Assembly: GCA_035582835.1 (NCBI GenBank)
Contig: JAYKAV010002776.1
Span: 670,325 to 734,324, forward strand
From: Phoebastria nigripes
Taxonomy: Eukaryota; Chordata; Aves; Procellariiformes; Diomedeidae
Length of the DNA stretch: 64,000 nt
Direction of reading: 5' to 3'
In this document: one piece after another, positions 47,185-59,891 of the stretch
How positions within the stretch are numbered: position 1 is the stretch's first letter
Layout of the letters: every line of letters begins with the position of its first letter
The notes under the pieces: model-generated
The model's database searches: none
What the model saw: the letters and a program-made list of their open reading frames with translations, nothing else
Told to the model about the DNA's origin: nothing
Position numbers and translations under genes: made by a program

Positions 47185-49289
47185 CTACAAAAACAGGAGG
47201 AAAAGTAACATAAAATTAGTCAGGTTTGTTTTTTTTAAACTAAAAACCAAAATTAAACAAAAACATCATCACAGCAGATACAACCTGAAGTGTTGTAGCA
47301 TATGCTACCAGTTCATTTACAGTTTAATATATAAATAAAGGGTGAAATAAACATTCAAGAGACAAACTTGCCACAATGCTAGAAATCAACAAATAACTTA
47401 AAAGTGCTAAGAAGCGAAGACAGCAGAAGATGAAGTACCTTCCGCTCCTTGCAGGAGGAGAAAGCATGGAAGAGAAACGAAGGAGTTAGTAACTCTGACA
47501 TATCCAACATTGCTACCCCTTCAGGCACTCAAATGAGTTATTGCAAAAAGAATACCAACACACCTGAAATACAACAGAAGAGGGGGACGAGAAAAAAGCT
47601 GGCTCCCAAATTTGGCATGATTTGTAGCCTCTGATCCATCCCAGTTAGTTTCTGCCCCTCCATGCATCCTCCTCCAGCACAGAGGGCAGGTAAGGGGCAC
47701 TATACTTCCCACCCTGACACTGATCCTCCTAACCTATCCAGTAAATTTAATCCAGTGAGGAACCACTAATCTTCCTTCTCCCTGAGAGCCTTGCCGTTTA
47801 AGATTTTACTACAGTTTATGATATATAATCTGCATACTTTTGGAACTGTCTCCTTTAACAGTCAGCACCAGTTTTCTGCTTTAAGCAGGATGGGAGAATT
47901 TGGACCCTTCTCTATTGTTTGCTCGCTTCACATATGGCTGCTGCCAGCTGAGCAGTCACTTAGAAAACAAACCTGCTTTAAACTCATGTTTTACATACGT
48001 GAACCCCAAAGACAAAACAGTTGAACTACATGACTAGGTTTTTCAGTCCAGAACCAAGATGCCAAGATTGCATGAATAAACATGAGCATCAGGAGTTTGT
48101 TCAATATCCAATCCATTTCAAGATACAAACCAGTCCCTTCTTAAATGCACATCTCCAAAGGAGTCAGAGCCAGCACACAGACATAAGAATCTGTAGAAAG
48201 TGCTATAAGGAATCAATTCCATATTCCAGTTTCTAATATACTTGCTTTTTCAAGGCAAGAGAAACACTAAGAGTAACATTGCCCTAACATTCAGAGTAAG
48301 TCTATGTCCAATACCTTAGACCCTTGCAAGACTATTTTACGATAGTCTGAATTGATACTTTCAGTGCCTATACACTTATGACACCATGATCTCAGGACCT
48401 TTTTTTAAAAATGTTACTAGAGAAACTTAATTGTCTTGGAAAGAAGGGAAAGGAAATCTCTGCAACCCCTTTGAATCCAATATTAGCAACACTCATGTAA
48501 TCGTAGATGATATGCTACCCAAGAAAGACAAAGGAAGTCAACACCAGAAATCGTTGTGTGTTTTTTTTTTTTTAAGAAACAGGCTTAACTGTATCAATAG
48601 AGATCAGTAAATGCACCATACATCTGAGAGAAGTCAGGTTGATTTTCAAATCAAAGGGGGTTTATTATTATTTTTATTAGCAGAGAACTAACAAACAGAC
48701 CCAGGATATTTTTTGCTCAATATAAAAAACTAAACTTCCACTTACTTAATCAGAAAACCTGAAGCTTGCTTTCTGCTTACATTCAAGCACTCAGGGAAAG
48801 GAGACTTAATCCCATCTTTTTTGTTTGCCTGCTTTCACCCATGTTCTCTGTCAGTTTAGTTGGTCAAAAACATTTTAGAGGAATAGTTACAGAGTAAACA
48901 AGTCAATAACAGAACACTTTCTTTATTGCGCTTAGTTTCCTTTTTCTGTAATATTTTCCATGAAAAATTTTTCCTAGTAGTCTAAANTACAAAGTTCAGA
49001 AAGTCAATAGAAAGGCTCAGGCAAAGCATTGGTTGTTTTCTCTCGTAAAAGTAAAACTGCCTAAAAGACTTGACTGCCCCAGCTGCTCATGATCTGAGTA
49101 TAATGTTAAGGAGTGCTGCATTTCCACAAGAGTTATGAACGAGATGAGAATTTATCAAGTTTGTCACAATTACAGTAAGTTATCAATTTTCAGAAGACAT
49201 ATGAGTTGATGGGCAATTTCTTGTTATATTGTTTAAGGGACAGAGATGCTCTCCTCTCACTCAATCAGAAAACAAGCATAAAGGAAATA

Positions 49290-49380
49290 ACAGTTACTTA
49301 CCCTAGGGAAACTGTGGTTCTTCAAGACAGAGCATTCAGTGTGGATCCTACTGTAGATGGGCATGTGCCTGCTGCATTTT
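49290..49380. mobile_element. Possible ancient interspersed-repeat terminus
   Basis: The block CAGTTACTTACCCTAGGGAA then ACTGTGGTTCTTC and GTGTGGATCCTACTGTAGATGGGCATG has the look of an old, widely dispersed amniote repeat end that I recall in general form but cannot name. A related string (CTTACCCTAGG) occurs near 51247, about 2 kb away. This call rests on recall only. Confidence 0.3.
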
Positions 49381-51782
49381 ATTAAATTTCCATCTGTTTT
49401 TGACACAGTTGAATTNGTAATGGGGACAGAGTTACTGAGGCCCAATATTATAACATAATTTGTAGACGTAAACTCAGAATAGTCTGCCAATGCCACAGGT
49501 ACACTTGATTCCTCCCTATTCCAAAGGACCTCCTAGGCACAGATAGACTTGAACATTTTTTCTTCTTAAACTTATGTGCTCTGCTGGCATGGTGAGACAA
49601 TTTGAGAACACTAAAGACAACTATCACGTGTCAATAATAGGTTGGCTCACCATGCATCCAAGACATTTCCTGAGGAATTCACAAGGCAGTAAGAAAGTAT
49701 ACACACTGCATATCAAGAGCCTTCAAAAACAGTTTCATGAAAGCAAGCACCATTCTAACACTGACGCAGTATGTTCAGTCTTCTCAGGTAGAACAGAATA
49801 GACTCCATTTTTTTTTTTTTTTTTTAAGAAGTGGAAACCCCTCTTCCTATGTTCTAAATGAATTATTTCTATAACGTCCAACCAAACAGAGCAACAGAAA
49901 TCCTTTGTTTTAGTAAGTTGCATTGCTGAAAAGAGTACTTGGAAAGAGGGCCAAGAAGAGGGCCTGTATATAGAGTAAGGAAAAGACGATGAAGAGAAAG
50001 CTGTGCCTGATGCGGTCCTGTAGGCATTTGTTGGTCAGTGTCCCCATCCAAACTCAATAGAAACAGAAAAAGCTGTTTTCAGCACAGAGGAATGGCTGTA
50101 GGATCCTAGTTTTAATCATGGTCATATACATATTCTGAAATCAACTGCCTTTGGGAGCAATTCATATAGTTTATATGAAAATTGGAAAGGATAATTCATC
50201 TAGAACAGCAGACCTTTTATTAAGAAAGCAGCCTGGTTGATGAGTGTTAGAAGAAGAATGCAAACATCCTTTAGCTCCACAGATTATGAAATTGGAGGGG
50301 ATTTTTTTTGTATGGTGCAACTAGTAGGAGTCCTTTACATAACTGCTACAGTTGTCCATTCTACACAGACCCTCAAATGGCAGACTTTTGATATCTGTTG
50401 AGACACTTTGTTTTGAGAAGGAAAACAAGGATATGTCTTAGGTCCACTAAATGGTACTGAATGCCCTTGCCAGCTGGCAATGTAAATCTAACAGACCAAG
50501 AATTAAACATATTGAATAAATGAAGTATATTTTCCAGAACTGTACTTATTTCAATATCCATCTTAAGTAATGGAAACTGATCTGGCTACAGCCTCATTGG
50601 AAAGGTGATGAAGAGGAGGAATAATCTTTCAGGTGGGGGAGACAGGTGGCATACTTTCTGGGTCTGATCTGCAAAGACTGTCTTCCAGAAAAGATGTCGT
50701 AATTTTCACCATGGACAGCAAATTAGAACACCATTCTCTGTAAGGAAGGATATGATAAAGCTAGTACTCTAGGAGTGCTGGTGGTAGCACAGGACTCAGT
50801 ATCTGTGGTACGAAATTCAACTGGTAATGGTCCTGACAGTCATATAATAACAAATCAGTAGTAGGTTTCCCTAAGGTTTCTTTCAGAACGTCATTCGAGT
50901 CTTTCTGGAAAAAAAAAAGGCTTTGAATTTAAGGACAAGGGTATGTTCTAGGATTTGGAGTTTTTCTTTTGGATAGATGCATGTGTGCTCACTATATGCT
51001 TAACACCGAGTATCTTGTCTTGTGAAGATGCCTGTTACACTTAAGAAACCATGATGATGATGATGTGGCTACCTTCCTATATATCTTTTCTCACTGCAAA
51101 TGCATATATGCCTGGGTGTTCATTTATGAAATAGAGTCATCTCCATAGACTGTTCAAGAGATGAGCAGTTTGAGCTCAACATCTTTTTTGACTTCTGGCA
51201 GAAGAAGAAAAAGGAGAAGCAAACAGAACATTCCCTATGGTGTGTCCTTACCCTAGGACAAAGTAATTTCTATTATGTCCACCTATAATGATATCAAACT
51301 GTTGCTTCGAGAGCAGGGTTTAATTTTCAAAGGCTTTAGACCTGCCATTTCCAATAACTGAAAATTCGTTCTGTACTACCAATGAGTTCCTCTTGCAGTT
51401 CTTCATATTTCGGCATATCCAATAAAAAGTTAAAACCTATAACTAAGTCATACAGGTAGACTGTTCCATCACAGAGTAGGTTTGAAATATTAGAGCAGGT
51501 CAGCTGTAGGCCAGGTTCTACCCTGGTAATAGACAGGAAGAAAACTGAAGGAGGTTCACAACTCTCCACTCCTTACACTGGCACATACAAACTCAAAGAG
51601 GCACATGGCGCTGCTGTGACCTTGGGAGAGGTATTAAAGATTTGAGCATGTGTGTTTGAGATGCACGTGCACTTCCAGTGGGATCTACACTGATGTATCC
51701 TCAAAGAAGAACAAAGCTCGTGTGGGGAGAAGAGTCTAGTCAGGAGGAAAGGAAAAAACACTCCACAGAGGATTGACAGAAG

Positions 51783-51784
51783 CC

Positions 51785-51822
<38 letters not shown>
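51783..51822 (+). repeat. (TC)n(AC)n compound microsatellite
   Basis: About twelve TC units run directly into about eight AC units on the plus strand, followed within 20 nt by a C-rich run (about 51833-51846). Confidence 0.95.
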
Positions 51823-52590
51823 TTCCTCTCTCCCCCTCCCCCCCCCAATCGATTCTACTGTCTAGCATAGCATGCATTTAATATCATATGCAAAACAAAA
51901 AAACACAAAGCAAAATAAAAAACAAGGATCAAAGGAAGCAACAGAAACAACATCCAGAGAAAGGAAGAAATGACAATTCTAGTTGTGTTTCCTCTATGCC
52001 CACAAGATCTGCTATTTGGAAGGAAAAAAGAATCAGTGATTTTTTCTTATTTTTGTGAATTACAGCAACAGCCACTTTCCCATTTTATTTTCATACTAAA
52101 TTCTACAGATGACTTCTCAAATTTTACAAGACAGATTAAATATGATGTAGAAGGTTGCCCTCTGTACCTGCAATATTCAAACACTGTATCTTTAAGGTTG
52201 ACTGCTTATGCCATCAGGATATGTTCACAGTGTGATGCATTATGGCAGTTTAGATTACTATTGACCACTTTTTCTGTCCCTTAATATACTGGCTACCATT
52301 TGTTTTGTGCTTAAACAATTCAGACCGCCAGAAACAAGAAGTTGAAACCTATATCAACGTTTTTCTTCAGTTGATTATAGTTTTNCCGAGGATACTTAAT
52401 TTCAGTGTATTTTTACATACACATATATATATATATTTATATGTGCGTTTGTGTTTAAATATACATATGCTTTTTTACCCCCATCACACTATCCCTTGTC
52501 CTTGTTGATACTCTGGGAAGAGGAAACACATATACAGGCGTGCTGCAAAAAGCTTCATGCTCACAGTCTTCTCACAGATTTCCCTCATAC

Positions 52591-52697
52591 CTGACTGTGC
52601 ATAAATTTCAAGTTAATTCCTTCCAGTGTGACCTGAAGAAGACCTCCTTCACCGGTTTTCATATCCTGCACAGGGAACTCACCACCCAATTCAGGGC
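52591..52697 (-). CDS. MADD: MADD exon ([12 protein letters not shown]...)
   Basis: 107 nt, phase 1 to phase 0. It encodes [20 protein letters not shown] and [16 protein letters not shown]. Only two substitutions are apparent against the recalled human segment. The acceptor is ATCACAG and the donor is GTATGA. Confidence 0.96.
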
Positions 52698-54619
52698 CTG
52701 TGATATGTTAATTAAAAAAAAAAGAATCAAAGAAAAACAAACAAACAAAAATATCCAGAGAGAGAAGGAGAGAGAGAGAGAAAGAACACAAAGCAGTCAG
52801 CCAAGTCATGATATGTGGAAGGGAAATCTAAAACAATAAAAACATAATTTCCATTTGATGCACATAGCAAGAGGACACTACTAAGAACAGTAGGCAGCAT
52901 TTCAGTAGAGTCCACTCACTAATGACAGCCTTCTGAGAACCACTAGACTTCTAAGTATTGTAACAAATTTCATCCTCATTACATGAAGGTACATCGATGT
53001 CAGCTCAGTGTGTATTTATTGTAGTTCATATTGGGGGTTTGTTTGTTTGTTTTAAATGCCACATTTCATTTCTGCATGGTAAGACACTGCAATTACATAA
53101 CACCACAGACAGCATAGTCTTAAGTACAAACACATAAGCAAGTACAAACTAGGCTTGCATTTGTGAGCTTGATGATTTTGTATGGCATTGTTTTATGCTT
53201 TCAACAATTTAAAAGTCAACATGGTAACCATGTGACCAATGACAATTTAATAGAGGACATTAATAGATGACAATCTAGGCATTTTCATCTACTTTCTTTT
53301 ACATCATTCAGTTCAGCTAGAAAACGCTTTCTTATAATGATTTTTAAAAAATTATCATTCGTACAGAACCACTGAACTCTGGAGAATGGCTTTCAAACAC
53401 ATTTTTAATACTACATTATTGCCCAATTCTTAAAATAGCTTTCAAAGCCACTTTTGCCTCCTCTACCCTCAGTGAAAGTCCAGTCCTTCCTCCTCAAATT
53501 AAATTGGGACTAATGGTAGGAGGAAGAAAGTGGTGGCTCTTCCAAGCTCCAACAGCTAGCTGAGGGTTGAACACTTAGGATGCTAGATTTAAACACAAGT
53601 CATTTTCTCAGTCATGCTGATGCCAGTTATGAACATAAAATGTAGATCCCTTAGATTTGGCGTTAATTCACACCTAAAATAGGCTTGCACCTCAAAGCAT
53701 GGCTCCCAGAGTCCTAGCATCCACTTGAAAAAAAAGAAATAGTTGCAACAAAAATCAAACTTTCAAAAACACAAAACCACAGTGATGTTACCCTGAACCC
53801 GCAAACAGACTCCAGCAAGGGGAAACAACCATCTTATGCAGGTATAAAATAAGCCACTTTCATGTTTGTTACCCAGGTACATACAGCACCTGCTACTCTC
53901 TGGGGACTAAGAAATGGAAAACTGCCTTCCCAAGAACTCAGTCTTCCAAAACTGCAAATTCACTTTCCTAGGTTTTTTGACTCAACAGGAAGAGGAAAGG
54001 GGTGTTTGCCAAGAAAAGTTTCACCAGTATAATTATACTATCCTGCCCCAGATGATGATGCTAAACTAAGAAGAATGTCTACACTGGAGAAGTTATACCG
54101 ATATAAGGACATTGGGTTAACTGCACGTTTTGACTTGCACCAGAAAGAGACTTTCCAATATAGAAAAGGTTTGTGCATTGAAAGTCTGCAGAAAGCTGAA
54201 GATTCATCACTGTAGATTCACTAGGGCAAGCAGGCATATTTATTAGCCTCCATTCTCAACACAAAGCGGACAACATAGTTCTATGTCTCAATCAGGAATA
54301 TAAGGAGTAGTTAGCCAACCATGAAGAGAAAGTGAAACTGAACTTTCATAGTCTTGTCTTAGTTATCATTTTACTGACAGCCAGTCCTCCTTACATGTCA
54401 CTCTTCTTTATACAGGTGTTTTATTTTTGTTTGTATTTAGAGTGAGGTATATGGGGGCAAGCTAATGATAACACTAAGTCTGCAATGTACACATGGATGT
54501 ACAAAGCTACCCTCAGATTTCCAAGTAAAAGCAGATTATGTTCAAGGAATTTATTAATAAAAAAAATTTGTTGATTGCAGATTAAACAACAAATGCTCTC
54601 AACAAGCAAAATCTTGTAC
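52698..54619 (-). other. MADD: MADD intron
   Basis: 1,922-nt intron with A-rich (AAAC)n and GA-rich simple sequence at about 52710-52785 next to the exon, and nothing else notable. Confidence 0.85.
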
Positions 54620-54692
54620 CTGGTTTAATGCTTTGCTGTCTTGCTGCTGCTCGTTCCATACTGTCTTTTACACAGTAATATAATTCCCGACA
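54620..54692 (-). CDS. MADD: MADD exon: end of C-terminal PH-like domain
   Basis: 73 nt, phase 0 to phase 1. It encodes [20 protein letters not shown] and SIKP, then a Gly codon's first base. This is the C-terminal helix of the PH-like module and its exit. The acceptor is TATGTTAG and the donor is GTACAA. Confidence 0.96.
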
Positions 54693-56007
54693 CTAACATA
54701 TAAAAGAAGAGTAATACAATGTTATTTTTCCAAATTACTAAGAGAAAAGAACAGCAAGGTTCTAAGATTCTACAAAAAGAACAAGCCCCATGTGGTGCAT
54801 AATGACAAAAAGCCTATAAGAGTTCAATCACAGCTAATTACTAGATGATATTTATATTTATTTTTCGAGTTGACAGAGAAACTATTTCATATCATTTCAT
54901 TGCACAAGCTAGTGAAGAGTTCATGGCTTGGCACATGCTCATGAGCAATCTAACCAAGTTTACTCAGTTCTCTAGTGTAGAAAAAGCCTCAAAACAATAT
55001 CACAATCCCTCCCCTTCTTTCGGCTTCCAGCAATCAATGTTACTGGTCACGTTCATATGATCTATCTTTTTGTTATTCATATAAAATTTCCTTACGCCAT
55101 ATTCTTCTATTCATCTTCCTCCAAATCCCCTCTCTAATATCAAATTATGTTAAGCCATAATCTCAGAGTAAAATTTAAGAAAATTTTCTATCCGAAGCCC
55201 AAGATACATGCAATTAGTTTTCCAAGTAATTTCTGTAGCACACAGCTTTTGTCCTCCTTCCCTTTGTATTCACACCTGCATTATGATGACCTGGTCTACG
55301 TAAAATGAATTTTTTGAAGCAGAAATCTAATCCCTTTATATATCTTAAAGATAATAACCTTTCAATATATTACTTGCATTTACAAATCTTTACATTTTGT
55401 TTGCTGGTCATTGTGTAGGAGTTAGTGGAGTTTTAAGAGTTACTGGAGTTTTCCTAGTAGGTTTAAGCTATTTCTTTACATCTGCAATTAATCATAGGGA
55501 GAAGAAAAGGGCTTTCATATTAGTGGAGAATGTAGGCATATATGAAATAAAAAAATCAAACATGGGCCCATGGAGAAAAATTTTTATCTATTTTGTCAGT
55601 TTGGGTTTGCCATTAAAAATGACACAATTAATTCAATTACTAAGACATAGTTTTATTTAGCTTTTTCCCCATGAATCTACCACAATATTTTTGCTACCTT
55701 TATAAGCCTGCAAGATAATGCAATATTTAGTAATACTGATGCTTTCCTTCTTCTAACCAAAAAAACAGGTAAAAGCTACACATGTAACTTCTTAAATTAC
55801 ATCCTGCTGCACTACTTTCTGCAGGTAAATAACAAGGCATAATGCCAGCTTCAGATGTCAGTGCTGTTAAACAGCCATTGCAGTTCAGTAACCAGTGCTG
55901 GAGAGAGAATGCTATTTTTTGATTAAACATGGAATATGACACACCGAGGATTTGTTTGTTCTATGCAGCTTTCCCTCAGTATTGTGGGTATTAAACAAGA
56001 CACGTAC
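54693..56007 (-). other. MADD: MADD intron
   Basis: 1,315-nt AT-rich intron. Nothing notable; the plus-strand ORF near 54845 is chance. Confidence 0.85.
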
Positions 56008-56172
56008 CTTCTTTGTGTAGAACTTGTTCAGTTGTGTCTCCTGACCATTCCTCCGCCAGAGACACAGCACTTTTGTTTTGGGACAGTAAGTCATGTTGAT
56101 GAGTTTCTCATACCACCAACGTTCATACACAGTTCCAATGTTGCTTCTCAGCACAATGCAATCATCACATAC
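56008..56172 (-). CDS. MADD: MADD exon: core of C-terminal PH-like domain
   Basis: 165 nt, phase 0 at both ends. It encodes [40 protein letters not shown] and [15 protein letters not shown]. These are the central strands of the PH-like fold at the MADD C-terminus, essentially identical to mammals as recalled. The acceptor is CTCCCAG and the donor is GTACGT. Confidence 0.97.
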
Positions 56173-56254
56173 CTGGGAGCACAAAATATTACATAAGATT
56201 TCCAATATTATTTATTGAATGCTACTAGTTACATTAATACTATTTTTGCTCTAC

Positions 56255-56362
56255 CTCCATGAAAAATATGTCTCCTGTTGTGTCTGTCCCAGCATGTACT
56301 ACAAAAGTCTGCTTCTTGATGTGGCGGCTGCCACTGGGTCTCACAGGGAGTTCCCGTCCATT
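56255..56362 (-). CDS. MADD: MADD exon: start of C-terminal PH-like domain
   Basis: 108 nt, phase 0 at both ends. It encodes [20 protein letters not shown] and [16 protein letters not shown]. [24 protein letters not shown] is the opening of the PH-like module. An unusually short 82-nt intron (56173-56254) separates it from the next exon. The acceptor is TTCTCTAG and the donor is GTAGAG. Confidence 0.97.
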
Positions 56363-57328
56363 CTAGAGAAAAGAAATATGCAATCATTAATGAACTTTGA
56401 AACCAATTTCTCCTGATCTATTGAAAAAAAGTCCATTAGGTGACACTAGAAGCATTTTCAACAAATGAAAGAAAAAAGAAGTATTTTTAACACAGCTGAT
56501 TGGAGGCAATTTTGGACAAAGCCTTAAGCGAGACACTCTAGTAAGTTTAGTTTCAACAAGTGTGACAAGTTTAGTTTCAACAACTGTGACTATGAGAGTT
56601 ATCACAGCATACAACAGCATTCACGCTGGTACCATACTCAGTATGGGATAGTGAGGTGTCTGGGTTCCAGTAACATTGCAGTAAACTGGTCTGCTTTTTC
56701 CCCAATTAATTGTAAGATAATTTTGTGTCCTTTCTGTGCATAAAACTAAGTTCCAAATGTAAAAATGCTTTGAAAAACTAGCTTTCAAAGGGCCTAACTT
56801 GCATCCACCCTGGTGATGGCTGTGTTAAAAGCTGGTTAGTTTTATTAACTTAAGTGTTAGCCTATATTCTTAACAAGCGTTACAGGACATAAGGCTTATT
56901 CTGCATGGCAGCTGATAGTGGAAACAGTTTTGTACAGAAACTGATTGCTACAAGTCTTACAATGACCTGGAAACCGATGGAAAACTAAACACTTGTTACA
57001 CTCGTAGTACGAATAAAGGTTCCCGCCCACAAAAGTGATATTAAGAAAACATTAGGGTTGCATAGAACTGTGGTACTGAAGTGTCATGTTTATACATATT
57101 TGTATTGCAGTTCTAATTGATAACTGCATAATATTACAATATTATAAACAGGGTCATACAGTCACAGTCTTTATTCTACACATGTGAAGGCAGTGTTTAA
57201 TAATTCAATTTAATTATTTTTAATATTTTTAAATTAGTGTTGCAGAGCATTTATAGAAGAATTTTCAGATAATTTTTTTCCTCGACTGTAGCTCCCACAG
57301 GTACATCACTCATCACTGTTTTACTTAC
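56363..57328 (-). other. MADD: MADD intron
   Basis: 966-nt intron. It contains a 24-bp tandem duplication at 56543-56590, about 180 nt upstream of the acceptor in transcript direction. Confidence 0.85.
56543..56590 (+). repeat. 24-bp tandem duplication, two copies
   Basis: AAGTTTAGTTTCAACAAGTG and AAGTTTAGTTTCAACAACTG, each followed by TGAC, lie head to tail with a single G/C difference. Confidence 0.9.
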
Positions 57329-57439
57329 CAGATTGGCAAGTTTGTCTAGAGTATCATTTATTTGCTGGCTGTGCACCAAACCAATATGCGATTTTCCCAT
57401 TAGACGACGCACCTTTTTCCTAATATCATTCTTGTTTAC
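57329..57439 (-). CDS. MADD: MADD exon: end of death-domain-like region
   Basis: 111 nt, phase 0 at both ends. It encodes [37 protein letters not shown]. The segment is basic then helical, matching the end of the death-domain-homologous region. The acceptor is CTTTCTAG and the donor is GTAAGT. Confidence 0.96.
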
Positions 57440-59109
57440 CTAGAAAGCAGATATAAAGACAGTTACATACTCTTCTCTATTCACAGGCGGCAACTCCTAT
57501 CTCCCAAAATCAACATATCCAGACAGCAAAACAACTGATCTCCAGCTCAGTCATGCTAGGGTCTCTTTAGCCCAGCAGTACAAGCAGAAGTTGCACGTAC
57601 ACCACTTTTCCCAGCTACTAGGCAAGTGATACTGTGCACAAGAGATTTCCTGCCTACTCTTGCACAACAGAGGAGCAATCCACTACCCTCCACTTCCAAC
57701 TACTGATATCAAAAGCCTCAGTTCTCCATGTTGCCACTTATGTGATGGGTCTCATCTGCCAGGCTAGCTTCTCCATCTCTTCCTCTGCAAAGAGTTGGTT
57801 TAGTCAACTGTGGAGCCCTCAACACAAGAAATATTAACACAAAGGCATGATATCTTTCAGAATTCTCACTCTTTCATGATCTGTTTCCCGGTCACTAGGC
57901 TAGGGCTCTAACAAACATTTCCAGATAGTCCTCAAACAGCAGCAGGTTCCTCCTGAAGATGAACTACAGGGAAGCTCAGACGCAAAACATTTCTGTCCCA
58001 GGTGCCATTTCAAAAGGCTATTATGAATGCCAGCCATTGATACTAAAGGCTTCAAGATGGTACACTCATGCTTGAGCACTCAAGCTAGATCAGACATTCT
58101 TTTTAATCATATTGTGATTATGACCTTAGTGCTACGGAGCATACAAAACAAACTCAACCTGCTTCCTTCCTTTGGCAAGAATTCTTTGCACTTGAAAGAA
58201 AGCACTGTATTTTTCAAGAATTTGTTAGGTAAAAACTACTAGGCTCTGCTATCCCAAAACAAGAAAATAAATGAAAATACCAAGGTGTTGGGTTTGGAGG
58301 ATTATGCTTCTCTTGACAGCTCAGAAGAATTCACCTCTCTAGTAACAGAAGGCCTTCCAACTTTGCAGTTTCTACTAGAAGCTGCCCTAAGATGAGATAC
58401 CTTGGTACAGTCTTTAGTCTCTTAAAGCCTTCACTCTATCTGCTTGAAAAAAAGTCCTATATACAAATAATATATACTGAATTCTAGATCCACCACCTTT
58501 TATCCCAAAACTGATAATCAGGGAGGGGAAGAAAAGTAACTGCAACAATAACGAAAAAACCCCAACACCCCACAACCCTTCTTTTGCCCAGGTCTTGATC
58601 CCATCCTCACTCTTGAGCATCTCTGAAGATGCACTGAAAGAAACAATATTTTTATCACAACTCTCAGATCCCTGTATTCCCTTTTCATCTATAACCCATA
58701 GTGATAGACCAGAGTGATATCATTTTCAAAGGCATAATAACCTGTTTGCCTCCTTATCCCTTCCCCCCCAGGAAACTGTTTTCTTGGGGATCTGATTATT
58801 TTCACCACACCAAAAGACTCTTCCCCTCTGGGACTAACTGTATCAACATCTGTCATGAGATAGCCTTTTGAAACCAGTATTATTTGCTCTCCTCTTTTGC
58901 GTCCTGTGATGAAAGTAACTGCACTGGTTGTTATTACTTCTACTTTAAGTATTGCAGCAATGCATGTCCTAATGGCCAAATCCCACAGTCTTCTTGGGAA
59001 ATAAACTCATTCCAAATCTACTGAAATCCCATCTTAAAACTTACCTTCACATTCCATTTATGTCAGGAAAAATCAATACCTTCTTTCTCTCTCACCACCC
59101 CCCCCCTCC

Positions 59110-59140
<31 letters not shown>

Positions 59141-59785
59141 TTTACATACAATAACTTCTTCCACTGGTTGGGTATCAGACATTCTTTATCTATGGAATGA
59201 TGTCTCACCTCGTCATTTAAACAGTGAAAGTTACCAAACTATCACCTGTGTACAGCTATCTAAAAAATTATTCAGACTAAAAGAAAGATATTGCTAGTAG
59301 TCACCTACAGCATTAAGGTTGCATATAGACAGCCCGTTGAATGAGAAAAAAAAGTGCTTGCTTACTAGTAACAGCAAATTTCATGTGAAGTTATCGATAT
59401 GCATATTCACAATCTGCCCACGTTTGGAATTTGCAGCTGTGAGGAAATCAGATTAAAAGATGCTCTCTACTTAATTTATAACCTATACTCTTAAAAATAA
59501 GAATGTCCTCTAAAGTTACTAGTAGAAATAGTAAATTTCTATTTTAAATGGCAATGTATATGCATACCCATGGCATAGAACTGCGTAAACTCAGACAACA
59601 TATCTCAAAGAATCTCCAGGTACTGAAGCAATTTTTTCATTAAGATTAGGAGATGTTTTATAACATTCTTTTATACTACACTGTTCTGAGCTCTGTGAAC
59701 AGAGATGTATGGTTTCAAGACAACACCAACAAAATATACTGCTTAAATCTGAGCAGTGATCTATTAAAAAGAAAAAAAAAGTCAC
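57440..59785 (-). other. MADD: MADD intron
   Basis: 2,346-nt intron with a C-rich run followed by a 17-nt A-run (about 59097-59140). No other feature. Confidence 0.85.
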
Positions 59786-59891
59786 CTTTATCATAAGCAT
59801 ATAAGCAATCATATTATGCAGCAGTGTAGCCAACAAGCGGTCCTCATCATCCTCCAAACGCTTTCGATCATGTTCTCCCAAGGAAAGATAC
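59786..59891 (-). CDS. MADD: MADD exon: middle of death-domain-like region
   Basis: 106 nt, phase 2 to phase 0. It encodes (R)[19 protein letters not shown] and [16 protein letters not shown]. The charged [14 protein letters not shown] block followed by a hydrophobic helix is diagnostic for MADD. The acceptor is TCTTGCAG and the donor is GTGACT, next to a T-rich intron start. Confidence 0.97.

Larger units (their letters stand above)
47185..52590 (-). other. MADD: MADD longest intron
   Basis: 5,406-nt intron. It contains T-runs near 48561-48574 and 49809-49826, a possible ancient interspersed-repeat end (49290-49380), a minus-strand ORF with protein-like tail (51336-51569), and a (TC)n(AC)n tract (51783-51822). 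No confident extra exon. Confidence 0.8.

Noticed and set aside
51573..51848. Minus-strand ORF with repeated Glu-Arg and Cys-Val
   Set aside because: It is translated from the (TC)n(AC)n microsatellite.
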